Under the pieces are notes generated by a model, which was not told the origin of the DNA, searched no databases, and saw nothing but the letters and a program-made list of their open reading frames with translations. A stretch of DNA of 64,000 nt from an uncultured Oscillospiraceae bacterium (GTDB lineage Bacteria > Bacillota > Clostridia > Oscillospirales > Ruminococcaceae): contig CAKSKG010000003.1 in the NCBI GenBank assembly GCA_934464775.1, forward strand, positions 1 through 64,000, read 5' to 3'. The position numbers and the translations under genes were made by a program. This document shows, piece by piece, positions 18,988-25,906 of this stretch; the stretch's first letter is position 1, and every line of letters starts with the position of its first letter.

Positions 18988-19093
18988 TGGAAAACCTCCC
19001 GGTATTTTTATGTTTTTGGGGCAATATTTAATATATCACATATTAATTTTAGCGTTTATGCGGTATTATCATAGTATTTCCCCGGTAATGCTA

Positions 19094-19122
19094 AGTATAC
19101 CATTTTAATATAGTTTTGTCAA
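19094..19122 (-). promoter_or_regulatory. Sigma-A promoter of the SMS operon
   Basis: Read on the minus strand: TTGACA (19122-19117), 17 nt, TATACT (19099-19094). The leader to smsC is about 100 nt. Confidence 0.7.
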
Positions 19123-19164
19123 TACAAATACTGCCGTTTATGGAATTATAAGGCACTTTAAGCA

Positions 19165-19197
19165 TAAAAAAGCCGTTCCCTCATTTCGGGGAACGGC
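19165..19197 (-). terminator. Terminator of the flavoprotein operon
   Basis: AGCCGTTCCC (19171-19180) pairs with GGGAACGGCT (19188-19197); the minus strand then has a T6 run, just after the flavodoxin stop. Confidence 0.85.
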
Positions 19198-19216
19198 TCG
19201 GTAAAAAATTATAATA

Positions 19217-19696
19217 TTACTTTATCGAAGCAAGGATATCCTTGAGCTTTGCTTCATTCAGCGCACCGTTGAGCATTGCGCCCTCTTTGATAACAGTTGT
19301 ATCGGAAACGGAGGGACGGAGATTTTCAACAGCCTTGCCGAAGCCGCTGCCGCCCGATGTTGCGAATAATACAACAGTCTTGCCCGAAAGATCGTACTGC
19401 TCCAGGAATGTGTTGATGATAGTGGGAGCAATATACCACCATACGGGGTAGCATACATAAATAGTATCATACTGTGCCATGTTTTCGACCTTGCCCGTGA
19501 TCTCGGGACGGGAGCTGTGGTCGCTCATTTCAACGCTGCTGCGGCTGGATTTATTTGTCCAGTCAAGATCTGCACGGGAGTAGGGAACAGCAGGCTTTAT
19601 CTCGAAAAGATCTGCTCCTGCCGCTTCGGAAAGCAGCTTTGCTGCCTTTGCGGTAACTCCGCTTGCGGAAAAATATGCTGTTAAGATCTTTGACAT
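19217..19696 (-). CDS. Flavodoxin-like protein
   Basis: A 159-residue flavodoxin fold: FMN phosphate loop FSASGVTAKAA (9-19), YVCYPVWWYIAPT around residues 84-96 stacking on the flavin, and a second loop ATSGGSGFG. This variant of the flavodoxin signature is common in Clostridia. It is the last gene of a three-gene leftward operon with a CMD/cupin protein and an FMN reductase-like protein behind a MerR operator, so a role in stress or redox metabolism is likely. Confidence 0.85.
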   Translation of the reverse strand: MSKILTAYFSASGVTAKAAKLLSEAAGADLFEIKPAVPYSRADLDWTNKSSRSSVEMSDHSSRPEITGKVENMAQYDTIYVCYPVWWYIAPTIINTFLEQYDLSGKTVVLFATSGGSGFGKAVENLRPSVSDTTVIKEGAMLNGALNEAKLKDILASIK

Positions 19697-19728
19697 GATA
19701 ATATCCTCCTTAAAAAGTTGTTGTGATA

Positions 19729-20472
19729 TTATGCTTCAAGCTTGCCGTAAGCTTCATCGCTTACGGGTTCAAGCCATTCGTTTGAAGTTTCCTCGCCGGG
19801 GCATTCCACTGCAAGGTGGCTGAACCAGCTGTTTGCCTTTGCGCCGTGCCAGTGCTTTACGCCTGCGGGGATAGTTACAACATCGCCTGGCTTCAGGCTC
19901 TGTGCAGGCTTGCCCTCTTCCTGATACCAGCCTTCGCCGTCAACGCAGATAAGAAGCTGTCCGCCGCCAGACTTTGCATGGTGAATGTGCCAGTTGTTCC
20001 TGCATGAAGGCTCGAATGTGACATTTGCAATGAAAACGGTCTTTTTGGGGTCGGTGAGAGGCTTTAAGTAGCTCTGACCGATGAAATACTTGGCATAGGC
20101 TGTGTTGGGCTCGCCCTGACCGAAAAATCCGCCGTGCTCATCGGGGGAGATATCGTCCTTGTAAACTTCCTTTGCCATTCTGAAAGCAGCCCATGCATTT
20201 GGCCAGCCTGCATAGAATGCAAGATGAGTGAGTATTTCAGCCATTTCAGTCTTTGTGACGCCGTTCTTGCGTGCAGTTGAAAGGTGATATGTAAGTGAGC
20301 TGTCAATGATGCCCTTGCTGATAAGAGCCGTGATAGTTACTACCGAGCGCATTTTAAGAGATAATTTATCCTCTCTTGACCATACCTCGCCGAAAAGGAC
20401 ATCATCGTTAAGCTCCGCAAATTTGGGAGCAAAATCATTGAGAGCGTCTCTGCCCGCAGTCTGTTTTACCAT
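19729..20472 (-). CDS. Carboxymuconolactone decarboxylase-like plus cupin fusion protein
   Basis: A 247-residue two-domain protein. Residues 1-105 are a gamma-carboxymuconolactone decarboxylase-like (AhpD-like) helical domain that lacks the CXXC redox motif of AhpD. Residues ~135-235 are a single cupin barrel, with metal ligands visible in NNWHIHHAKSGGGQLLICVDGEGWY and PAGVKHWHGA. Such fusions are often found next to flavodoxins and are assigned to detoxification of reactive carbonyls or quinones, but the substrate is not known. The start has AGGAGAAATATA upstream. Confidence 0.82.
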   Translation of the reverse strand: MVKQTAGRDALNDFAPKFAELNDDVLFGEVWSREDKLSLKMRSVVTITALISKGIIDSSLTYHLSTARKNGVTKTEMAEILTHLAFYAGWPNAWAAFRMAKEVYKDDISPDEHGGFFGQGEPNTAYAKYFIGQSYLKPLTDPKKTVFIANVTFEPSCRNNWHIHHAKSGGGQLLICVDGEGWYQEEGKPAQSLKPGDVVTIPAGVKHWHGAKANSWFSHLAVECPGEETSNEWLEPVSDEAYGKLEA

Positions 20473-20493
20473 AATTATATTTCTCCTGAAAAT

Positions 20494-21036
20494 TTATTTA
20501 ACGGAATTGCCCATATCGTAAGCTTTTTTAAGTGCGGGATGACCGCTCATTTCGTTGGGACCGTTTACGCCGCCTGCAAATACAGTGCCGCAGAGCCTGC
20601 ATTTCGGATAGCATTCGATCCAGCCCCCAAGACCGTGTATGGCACGTTCGTCAACGCCGTCCCCGTCCTCGGCGGCGGTTGAAAGAAAATATATGTCACG
20701 GAACTTGTAATCGGACGAATAAAGAGAATTGGCACGGTCCAGAAGAGTTTTCAGCTGACCGCTCATTTCATAATAGTATATAGGCGTTGCAAATACGATA
20801 ACGTCCGCATCATGCATTTTTTCGGTAATGGCGGCCGCATCATCATTTATAACGCATCTGCCCAGCTTCTGACAGGCAAGACAGCCCTTGCAGAAAGCAA
20901 TGGATTTATTTCTCAGTGATATTTTTTCGGTTTTGTTTTCTGCGTCCTCCGCACCCTTGATGAAAGAATCTGCCAGCGCTTCCGAATTGCTTCCGCTTCG
21001 CAGGCTGGAGCTGATAACAAGAATGTTTTTGCTCAT
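20494..21036 (-). CDS. NADPH-dependent FMN reductase / flavodoxin-family protein
   Basis: A 180-residue protein: the N-terminal SSSLRSGSNSEALADSF loop (9-25) binds FMN phosphate, two CxxC-type cysteines occur in CKGCLACQKLGRC, and FATPIYYYEMSGQLKTLLDR is the typical iron-sulfur-flavoprotein/NADPH-FMN-reductase sequence. It is the first gene of the MerR-controlled operon, with GGGAGGAA upstream of the ATG at 21036. Confidence 0.85.
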   Translation of the reverse strand: MSKNILVISSSLRSGSNSEALADSFIKGAEDAENKTEKISLRNKSIAFCKGCLACQKLGRCVINDDAAAITEKMHDADVIVFATPIYYYEMSGQLKTLLDRANSLYSSDYKFRDIYFLSTAAEDGDGVDERAIHGLGGWIECYPKCRLCGTVFAGGVNGPNEMSGHPALKKAYDMGNSVK

Positions 21037-21062
21037 AAAAAATGTTCCTCCCTAATGAAAGA

Positions 21063-21091
21063 TTGACTTTTATGTCCTGCTGTGTTATTAT
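21063..21091 (+). promoter_or_regulatory. Possible promoter of the MerR gene
   Basis: TTGACT at 21063-21068, 17 nt, TATTAT at 21086-21091, facing the MerR gene at 21195. It is followed by a small AACGGGAGCTTTTCCCGTT hairpin. Confidence 0.45.
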
Positions 21092-21122
21092 AATACTAAC
21101 GGGAGCTTTTCCCGTTTATAAT

Positions 21123-21153
21123 ATGATAACACCTGAACCCAACTTTAGGTCAA
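21123..21153 (-). promoter_or_regulatory. MerR-type promoter and operator of the flavoprotein operon
   Basis: On the minus strand TTGACC (21153-21148) and TATCAT (21128-21123) are separated by 19 nt, the over-long spacer typical of MerR-regulated promoters. The spacer contains the dyad CCTGAACCCAACTTTAGG (21132-21149). The divergent MerR gene starts 42 bases away. MerR activators untwist such promoters when triggered. Confidence 0.75.
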
Positions 21154-21194
21154 GGGACAATATGATATAAATTATTAACGAAAGGAAAATTTTT

Positions 21195-21635
21195 ATGTGT
21201 ACTATCGGACAGGTATCGGAAATGTTCAATTTACCCGTTTCGACCTTAAGATACTATGACAAAGAGGGACTTTTTCCGCAGATGAAGCGCACATCGGGCA
21301 TACGCAATTTCAGTGAAAAGGAGCTTGAAACACTGCGGCTTATCGAATGTCTGAAAAAATCGGGGCTGGAAATAAAGGAAATAAAGCAGTTCATGAAATG
21401 GTGCTCCGAGGGCAGCAGCACCTATGAAAAGCGTCTCGATCTGTTTAAAAAGCAGAAAGAAGAGGTCGAAAGGGAAATGCGCCATATGGAAAAGGTGCTT
21501 GATATGATAAATTTCAAGTGCTGGTATTACGAAACCGCCATAAAGGACGGCAATGAGGAGCATATCAAGGAAATGCTTCCCGATGCTCTGCCCGAAGATA
21601 TACAGGAGATATATGACCGCTGTCACAATGACTGA
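21195..21635 (+). CDS. MerR-family transcriptional regulator
   Basis: A 146-residue regulator: N-terminal winged helix with TIGQVSEMFNLPVSTLRYYDKEGLFP (3-28), then the long dimerising coiled coil (about 75-115). Only a few cysteines are present (Cys2, others in ECL and FKCWYY) and no metal-binding loop is evident, so it is closer to aldehyde/electrophile-sensing NmlR/AdhR-like or flavodoxin-linked MerR proteins than to metal sensors. It is divergent from the flavoprotein operon, whose promoter carries a matching dyad in a 19-bp spacer. Confidence 0.85.
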   Translation: MCTIGQVSEMFNLPVSTLRYYDKEGLFPQMKRTSGIRNFSEKELETLRLIECLKKSGLEIKEIKQFMKWCSEGSSTYEKRLDLFKKQKEEVEREMRHMEKVLDMINFKCWYYETAIKDGNEEHIKEMLPDALPEDIQEIYDRCHND

Positions 21636-21670
21636 TAAGTCACAATGACTGATAATAAGTTTAATAACAT

Positions 21671-21717
21671 AACAGCTCCGCTGATGCATATGTGCAATGT
21701 ACATCAGCGGAGCTGTT
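21671..21717 (+). terminator. Terminator after the MerR gene
   Basis: The 16-bp stem AACAGCTCCGCTGATG (21671-21686) pairs with CATCAGCGGAGCTGTT (21702-21717) and is followed by T-rich sequence. Confidence 0.85.
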
Positions 21718-21740
21718 TACTTTTTTCTATAGATACAAAT

Positions 21741-21776
21741 AAAAAAGCTCACGAACAAAATGTTCATGAGCTTTTT
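21741..21776 (-). terminator. Terminator after tRNA-Pro
   Basis: AAAAAAGCTCACGAACA and TGTTCATGAGCTTTTT form a hairpin with A/T tails on both sides, just downstream of the leftward tRNA gene. Confidence 0.8.
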
Positions 21777-21781
21777 CAAGT

Positions 21782-21859
21782 TGGTCGGAGTGACGGGACT
21801 TGAACCCACGGCCTCTACCACCCCAAGGTAGCGCTCTAGCCAAACTGAGCTACACCCCG
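21782..21859 (-). tRNA. tRNA-Pro (anticodon GGG)
   Basis: On the minus strand the acceptor CGGGGTG pairs with CACTCCG, followed by A and an encoded CCA. The D arm (GCTCAGTTTGGCTAGAGC), anticodon arm (CTACC, loop TTGGGGT, GGTAG) and T arm (GTGGGTTCAAGTCCCG) all fold. The anticodon at loop positions 34-36 is GGG, reading CCC/CCU proline codons. Confidence 0.95.
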
Positions 21860-22058
21860 TTTCAACGATATTTATTATAGCACGGGTATAGTGATTTGTC
21901 AAGCTTTTTTTGAAAAAAAGTGCGGTTTTTTTTCAAAAATCTTTTTGTATAGCCGAAAAACGGCGCAGATTCGGGCTTTTTCCGAATTGAATTTTTTTGT
22001 AAAAGGCGACAATTAAAAGCTTGGATATGTAATTTTACAAACATAATGGTTATTGTTA

Positions 22059-22087
22059 TTGACTTGATAATGATTTTAGTATATACT
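22059..22087 (+). promoter_or_regulatory. Sigma-A promoter of ybaK
   Basis: TTGACT (22059-22064), 17 nt, TATACT (22082-22087), 37 bases before the ATG. Confidence 0.7.
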
Positions 22088-22123
22088 TTATAAGATAATT
22101 GTCGGCGAAAAGGAGATAATGTT

Positions 22124-22606
22124 ATGTCCGAAGCAAAAACAAATGCAATGCGCATACTTGACAGGAACAAGATAAAATATACCGTTCACGAATATCCTCA
22201 TGTTGAGGGCGAGGCTGTTGACGGTCTGAATGTTGCACGTCTTACGGGTCAGGATCCAGAGCAGGTGTTCAAGACCCTTGTTACAAGAGGCGCTTCAAAG
22301 AATTACTACGTGTTCGTGCTGCCCGTTGCGGAGGAGCTTGATATGAAGAAAGCCGCAAAGTCGGTAGGGGAGAAGTCCGTGGAAATGATCCATGTCAGCG
22401 AGATAAACGGCATTACGGGATATATCCGCGGCGGCTGTTCACCCGTTGGCATGAAAAAGCAGTTCAAGACAACCTTTGCCGAGGAGGCTCTTTCACAGCC
22501 TACGATCATGGTCAGCGGCGGAAAAATAGGTCTTCAGATAGAAGCGGCTCCCGCAGATCTTATTACAGCGGTAAGGGGTCAGACTGCGGATATCATACGA
22601 AGATAA
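22124..22606 (+). CDS. ybaK: Cys-tRNA(Pro)/Cys-tRNA(Cys) deacylase YbaK/EbsC
   Basis: A 160-residue YbaK/ProX-family protein: KYTVHEYPH near the N-terminus, the catalytic lysine region VFKTLVTRG, and GGCSPVGMKKQF with the conserved GxxSPxG motif, full length for YbaK. It removes cysteine wrongly attached to tRNA-Pro. It lies next to a tRNA-Pro gene, although on the opposite strand. The GH113-like gene follows after 18 bases and may be co-transcribed. Confidence 0.92.
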   Translation: MSEAKTNAMRILDRNKIKYTVHEYPHVEGEAVDGLNVARLTGQDPEQVFKTLVTRGASKNYYVFVLPVAEELDMKKAAKSVGEKSVEMIHVSEINGITGYIRGGCSPVGMKKQFKTTFAEEALSQPTIMVSGGKIGLQIEAAPADLITAVRGQTADIIRR

Positions 22607-22624
22607 GGAAAGGATATACTATAT

Positions 22625-23614
22625 ATGATAAAAGGATTTACATACGGCTGGGACGGTCACAGAGGAATGTACAAGACCGACAGCTCATTCATTTCGATGC
22701 AGAGAATGGCTGCAATGGGCGGAAACTGGGCGGCACTGGCTTTTTCGGTCAGACAGGAGCATTTCAGCTCATCAAGATTCGGTTTTGACTACCGCTATAC
22801 CGTTACCGACAGAGAGATCATCACAGCCATAGAAAGGCTCAAATCGCTGGGGCTGAAAGTATGCTTAAAGCCTGTTGTGGACTGCGAGGACGGAGTATGG
22901 AGAGCGCATATAAGCTTCCCCGATATTGAATTTCCCGTTATAAAAAGCGTCACAGGCAAAAAGTTTTCCAACGGCTACTGGGACGAGTGGTTTTCCTGCT
23001 ACAATGCATTCATATGCCATTATGCGGAGATAGCCGAGGATACAGGCTGCGAGATGCTTTGTATCGGCTGCGAGATGCTGGGCACGGAGCATAAGGAGGA
23101 CTACTGGCGCAGGCTTATCGAGGACGTAAGAAAGATATATCACGGCAAGCTGATCTATAATACAAATCACGGCTGCGAGGAAAATGTTGCGTGGTTTGAT
23201 GCGGTGGATTATATCGGCACATCGGCGTATTATCCCGTAGGCCGTGAGGGAGACACCGTTGAGGATATGATAAAGGGCTGGGAGAAGGTCAAGCCTCATC
23301 TCAGAAAGGTATCGGAAAAATTCGGCGGCAAGAAGATTGTTTTCATAGAAATAGGCTGCCGCAGTGCCGCAGAGTGTGCGTCAATGCCATGGGATTTCAA
23401 CCATGTGGAGAATCCTTATGACGAGGACGAGCAGAACAAGTTTTATGAATCCGCACTGAAAGCATTCTGGGACGAGCCTTGGTTCGACGGATTTTTCTGG
23501 TGGGACTGGGCAACTAACCTTTATGATATTGAAAAAGCACGCACGGACACGGGATTTTCCATATACGGAAAAAAAGCCGAAAAGACGCTTACGGACTGGT
23601 ACACAAACAGGTGA
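22625..23614 (+). CDS. Glycoside hydrolase family 113-like enzyme
   Basis: A 329-residue (beta/alpha)8 barrel protein without signal peptide, so cytoplasmic. The N-terminus KGFTYGWDGHRGMY, the first catalytic acid in IGCEMLGTEHKEDYWR (~residues 155-170), the second in VFIEIGCRS, and the terminal FFWWDWATN fit GH113-like proteins (known members are beta-mannanases). Its substrate could be an imported mannan or other beta-linked oligosaccharide. It follows ybaK by 18 bases. Confidence 0.75.
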   Translation: MIKGFTYGWDGHRGMYKTDSSFISMQRMAAMGGNWAALAFSVRQEHFSSSRFGFDYRYTVTDREIITAIERLKSLGLKVCLKPVVDCEDGVWRAHISFPDIEFPVIKSVTGKKFSNGYWDEWFSCYNAFICHYAEIAEDTGCEMLCIGCEMLGTEHKEDYWRRLIEDVRKIYHGKLIYNTNHGCEENVAWFDAVDYIGTSAYYPVGREGDTVEDMIKGWEKVKPHLRKVSEKFGGKKIVFIEIGCRSAAECASMPWDFNHVENPYDEDEQNKFYESALKAFWDEPWFDGFFWWDWATNLYDIEKARTDTGFSIYGKKAEKTLTDWYTNR

Positions 23615-23862
23615 TATTTTAATTTTCTGTTTTTGCATTAAAAATGTCCGCAGATCATGCCGGAGTGACGTATTTGCGTGATATTATGTTATTTTATGTT
23701 GTTAATATGCATAAAATGCGGCAACGATTTTTTGCGTTTTATTATATAAAACATAGAAAATACAAAAATGAAATGAAACGAGAGAAATGAAGAGAAACAG
23801 AGAATAAACGAGTGATTTTGAGAGAATAGGGGATATATTTGAAAATTATCGGTTCAGACCTC
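23615..23862. other. Gene-free region before rplM
   Basis: It contains the second copy of TGACGTATTTGCGTGAT (23666-23682) and an unusual purine-rich block at about 23755-23830 made of repeated GAGA/GAAA words. No gene or clear terminator for the GH113 transcript is visible. Confidence 0.4.
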
Positions 23863-23891
23863 TTGACTTTGAAAAAACAATCGTATATAAT
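23863..23891 (+). promoter_or_regulatory. Sigma-A promoter of rplM-rpsI
   Basis: TTGACT (23863-23868), 17 nt, TATAAT (23886-23891). Confidence 0.8.
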
Positions 23892-23897
23892 AATTAC

Positions 23898-23984
23898 TGT
23901 TGTGCCGGATATGTGGTTATGAGTCTGCTCAGCAGACACTTGCGTCAGAATCACGGACGGACATTTATACTATATTAAAAGGAG
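23898..23984 (+). ncRNA. Possible ribosomal-protein leader (L13-type)
   Basis: The ~95-nt leader between the promoter and rplM contains the stem GTCTGCTCAGCAGAC (23922-23936) and a following GACGG/CGTC region. Firmicutes rplM-rpsI operons often carry an autoregulatory L13 leader here. I could not confirm the consensus by eye, so this is position-based. Confidence 0.35.
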
Positions 23985-23992
23985 AATTGACT

Positions 23993-24421
23993 ATGTCAAC
24001 TTATATGCCTAAGGCTAATGAAATAAGCCGCAAGTGGTATGTTCTTGACGCTACTGATAAGTCCCTCGGACGCGTAGCTGCTCAGGCTGCAACAATCCTT
24101 CGCGGTAAGCACAAGCCCACATTCGCTCCTCACGCTGACTGCGGTGACCACGTAATCATCATCAACTGCTCCAAGGCTGTTCTTACAGGTAAGAAGCTTG
24201 AGCAGAAGTCTTACAAGTGGCACACAGGCTGGATCGGCGGTCTCAAGGAGATCCAGTATAAGGAACTCATGAAGACTCACCCCGAAAAGGCTATGATGAT
24301 CGCAGTAAGAGGAATGCTTCCCGACAACACAGTCGGCAGAAAGTCTCTTACACGTCTCAGAGTTTATGCAGACGCTAATCACAATCACGAGGCTCAGAAG
24401 CCCGAAAATTACGAAATATAA
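23993..24421 (+). CDS. rplM: 50S ribosomal protein L13
   Basis: 142 residues from the ATG at 23993 (AAAAGGAG upstream); the earlier in-frame ATG lies in the leader. WYVLDATDKSLGRVAAQAATILRGKHKP and the C-terminal LPDNTVGRKSLTRLRVY are L13 hallmarks. It binds 23S rRNA early in assembly and represses its own operon in other bacteria. rpsI follows after 15 bases. Confidence 0.97.
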   Translation: MSTYMPKANEISRKWYVLDATDKSLGRVAAQAATILRGKHKPTFAPHADCGDHVIIINCSKAVLTGKKLEQKSYKWHTGWIGGLKEIQYKELMKTHPEKAMMIAVRGMLPDNTVGRKSLTRLRVYADANHNHEAQKPENYEI

Positions 24422-24436
24422 AAGGAGGCGGCACTG

Positions 24437-24838
24437 ATGTACGAATCTAAGCAGCAGTACTACTATGGTACAGGCAGAAGAAAGAGTTCCGTTGCAAGAG
24501 TAAGAGTTTATCACGGCAGCGGCAATATCACAATCAACGGCAGAGCCATTGATGATTATTTTGGTCTTGAGACACTCAAGCTTATCGTAAGACAGCCCCT
24601 CAACATTACTGATACAAGCGACAAGTTCGACATTGTCTGCACAGTAGCAGGCGGCGGTGTAACAGGTCAGGCCGGTGCAATCAGACACGGTCTTTCCAGA
24701 GCACTTCTCGTTTACAACCCTGAGCTTCGCCCCGTTCTCAAGAAGGCCGGCTTCCTCACAAGAGACCCCAGAATGAAGGAAAGAAAGAAGTACGGCTTAA
24801 AGGCAGCTCGTCGTGCTCCTCAGTTCTCCAAGAGATAA
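24437..24838 (+). CDS. rpsI: 30S ribosomal protein S9
   Basis: 133 residues starting YYYGTGRRKSSVARVRV and ending with the tRNA-contacting tail APQFSKR. It is the second gene of the standard rplM-rpsI operon with AAAGGAGG before the ATG. It marks the left border of the defence island. Confidence 0.97.
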   Translation: MYESKQQYYYGTGRRKSSVARVRVYHGSGNITINGRAIDDYFGLETLKLIVRQPLNITDTSDKFDIVCTVAGGGVTGQAGAIRHGLSRALLVYNPELRPVLKKAGFLTRDPRMKERKKYGLKAARRAPQFSKR

Positions 24839-24877
24839 TCATATCGTTGCTTGCAACGATACTGCCCTATATAAATC

Positions 24878-24891
24878 ACGTATTTACGTGC
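24878..24891. repeat. Palindrome CACGTATTTACGTG
   Basis: A perfect 6-bp inverted repeat with 2-nt spacer, close in sequence (14 of 17 in the wider window) to TGACGTATTTGCGTGAT at 899-915 and 23666-23682. All three lie near 3' ends of transcription units. Function unknown. Confidence 0.4.
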
Positions 24892-24947
24892 TTTGGGGCG
24901 AGCTTATCACCACTTTGGTCAACTTTTGGACAACCAATAAAGCTCTT

Positions 24948-24982
24948 AATAACCGCTATGTTTTCACATAGCGGTTATTTTT
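24948..24982 (+). terminator. Terminator of rplM-rpsI
   Basis: AATAACCGCTATG (24948-24960) pairs with CATAGCGGTTATT (24967-24979) followed by Ts. Confidence 0.88.
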
Positions 24983-25035
24983 GTATGGTGTAGCTTTATT
25001 ATTATGTAAACTTTAAGAAAACTGTTCATCAGAAT

Positions 25036-25083
25036 AAAAAAGACCCGGACCATGTTCATACATCGGGCATGAGATGAACATGG
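25036..25083 (-). terminator. Terminator of the 97-aa gene
   Basis: CCATGTTCAT (25050-25059) pairs with ATGAACATGG (25074-25083), extended by partial pairing outside; a T6 run follows on the minus strand. Confidence 0.75.
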
Positions 25084-25095
25084 CACGGGGAAGAG

Positions 25096-25389
25096 TCAGG
25101 CTGCGTAACGTATGGGTATCCGTCTTGGTTTGTGCTTATCCGGAGTATAGTTATAATTCTTTTCTGCATAGCGCAGATATACGGGGAGTTTTTCGATGAC
25201 CTTTATAAGTATCGTATTTTTATCGGCTTTGCGGAAGTCGGTGGCTTGCTTGATCGTAAGGGGAGTGTGATACATTTCATAGACGGAACGGTAGTATTTC
25301 TGAGTGAAAAGATAACATTCTCCAGAGGAAGAGCAAACGTAGAAATCAAGGCTTCCGGTTTCATTTTTTGTGCAGTAAACAGTATTCAT
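25096..25389 (-). CDS. Unknown 97-residue protein of the putative CRISPR-linked regulon
   Basis: A complete small gene with GAAAGGATG upstream of its ATG and its own terminator. The protein begins MNTVYCTKNETGSLDFYVC, is rich in tyrosine, and ends in a basic tail (KHKPRRIPIRYAA). No signal peptide or membrane segment is seen and I recognise no family. Its promoter at 25437-25471 is the AAAAAACTTAA-N18-GTTTAT element shared with the GTPase and CARF/sigma operons, so it is probably co-regulated with them; no function can be proposed. Confidence 0.65.
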   Translation of the reverse strand: MNTVYCTKNETGSLDFYVCSSSGECYLFTQKYYRSVYEMYHTPLTIKQATDFRKADKNTILIKVIEKLPVYLRYAEKNYNYTPDKHKPRRIPIRYAA

Positions 25390-25436
25390 GGTGTGACCAT
25401 CCTTTCAGAATATTCTGTGTTTTTTTCTTACACTTA

Positions 25437-25471
25437 ATAAACAGTCGGAATATGGTGTATTTAAGTTTTTT
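25437..25471 (-). promoter_or_regulatory. Conserved alternative promoter, site 1
   Basis: On the minus strand AAAAAACTTAA (25471-25461), exactly 18 nt, then GTTTAT (25442-25437) continuing TAAGTGTAAG; the last ten bases nearly match the GTPase sites (GTTTAT-ATAGTGTAAG). The start codon of the 97-aa gene lies 48 bases downstream of the -10. Confidence 0.65.
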
Positions 25472-25492
25472 TAAAGAAAAACAGAAAAATAT

Positions 25493-25521
25493 TTGACATT
25501 CCGAAGTATTGACGATAAAAT
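25493..25521 (+). promoter_or_regulatory. Strong sigma-A promoter facing a minute transcript
   Basis: A consensus TTGACA (25493-25498), 17 nt, TAAAAT (25516-25521). It drives a transcript of about 200 nt ending at the hairpin at 25691-25727. Confidence 0.7.
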
Positions 25522-25631
25522 TAAATGTAAGAAAAAAGTTAGGCGCTTGCAATTACAAAGCTGATTTTTGTTCATAATCATTTGCAAACCATGCAAGTGC
25601 GTGATGTGATTGAAACAGGAGGTGAAATAAA

Positions 25632-25673
25632 ATGAATTTAGATTCAGATTTTACAGTAATGGTGGATGAGTAA
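25632..25673 (+). CDS. 13-codon ORF MNLDSDFTVMVDE
   Basis: A very short acidic ORF behind a near-ideal ribosome binding site (AGGAGGTGAAATAAA then ATG) and the promoter at 25493. It ends just before the terminator hairpin and overlaps the next reading frame (25666). It could be a leader peptide, the start of a decayed gene, or a small regulatory peptide. Nothing in the sequence decides between these. Confidence 0.35.
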   Translation: MNLDSDFTVMVDE

Positions 25674-25755
25674 TGAATTACCAACCATTGAAGTCACCCA
25701 CTACGAAAACGCAGTGGGTGACTTTTTACCTGTGAACGATATGGTTGTCAAATAA
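25666..25755 (+). pseudogene. 29-codon fragment, possible N-terminus of a lost gene
   Basis: It reads MSNELPTIEVTHYENAVGDF and then LPVNDMVVK before TAA, a protein-like sequence without recognised family. It overlaps the 13-codon ORF in another frame and its DNA also forms a terminator hairpin. It may be the start of a gene truncated by rearrangement at the island's left border. Confidence 0.3.
25691..25727 (+). terminator. Strong hairpin terminator
   Basis: AAGTCACCCACT (25691-25702) pairs perfectly with AGTGGGTGACTT (25713-25724), followed by Ts. Confidence 0.75.
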
Positions 25756-25803
25756 TCTTCACTGTTCTATGTCCGTTCAATCCATTGTATCGTAAGGTAA
25801 TTG

Positions 25804-25853
25804 AACCTAAAACAACCACTGTTCAATAAGTTGGACAGTGGTTGTTTTAGGTT
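25804..25853. repeat. Perfect 19-bp inverted repeat
   Basis: AACCTAAAACAACCACTGT (25804-25822) and its exact complement at 25835-25853, with a 12-nt loop. It lies between the minute transcript and the first GTPase gene. It could be a bidirectional terminator, but perfect symmetry and few flanking Ts also fit a mobile-element end. Confidence 0.55.
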
Positions 25854-25906
25854 TATATTGCTGTGATTTGCCTGTAATGCTGCACAAATATTATTACACT
25901 GAGAGT

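Noticed and set aside
21782..21859. tRNA-Pro as integration site of a mobile element
   Set aside because: No duplicated tRNA 3' end, integrase or element genes lie beside it; neighbours are ordinary chromosomal genes.
23996..24688. 230-codon minus-strand ORF across rplM and rpsI
   Set aside because: Entirely antisense to two essential ribosomal protein genes with normal signals.
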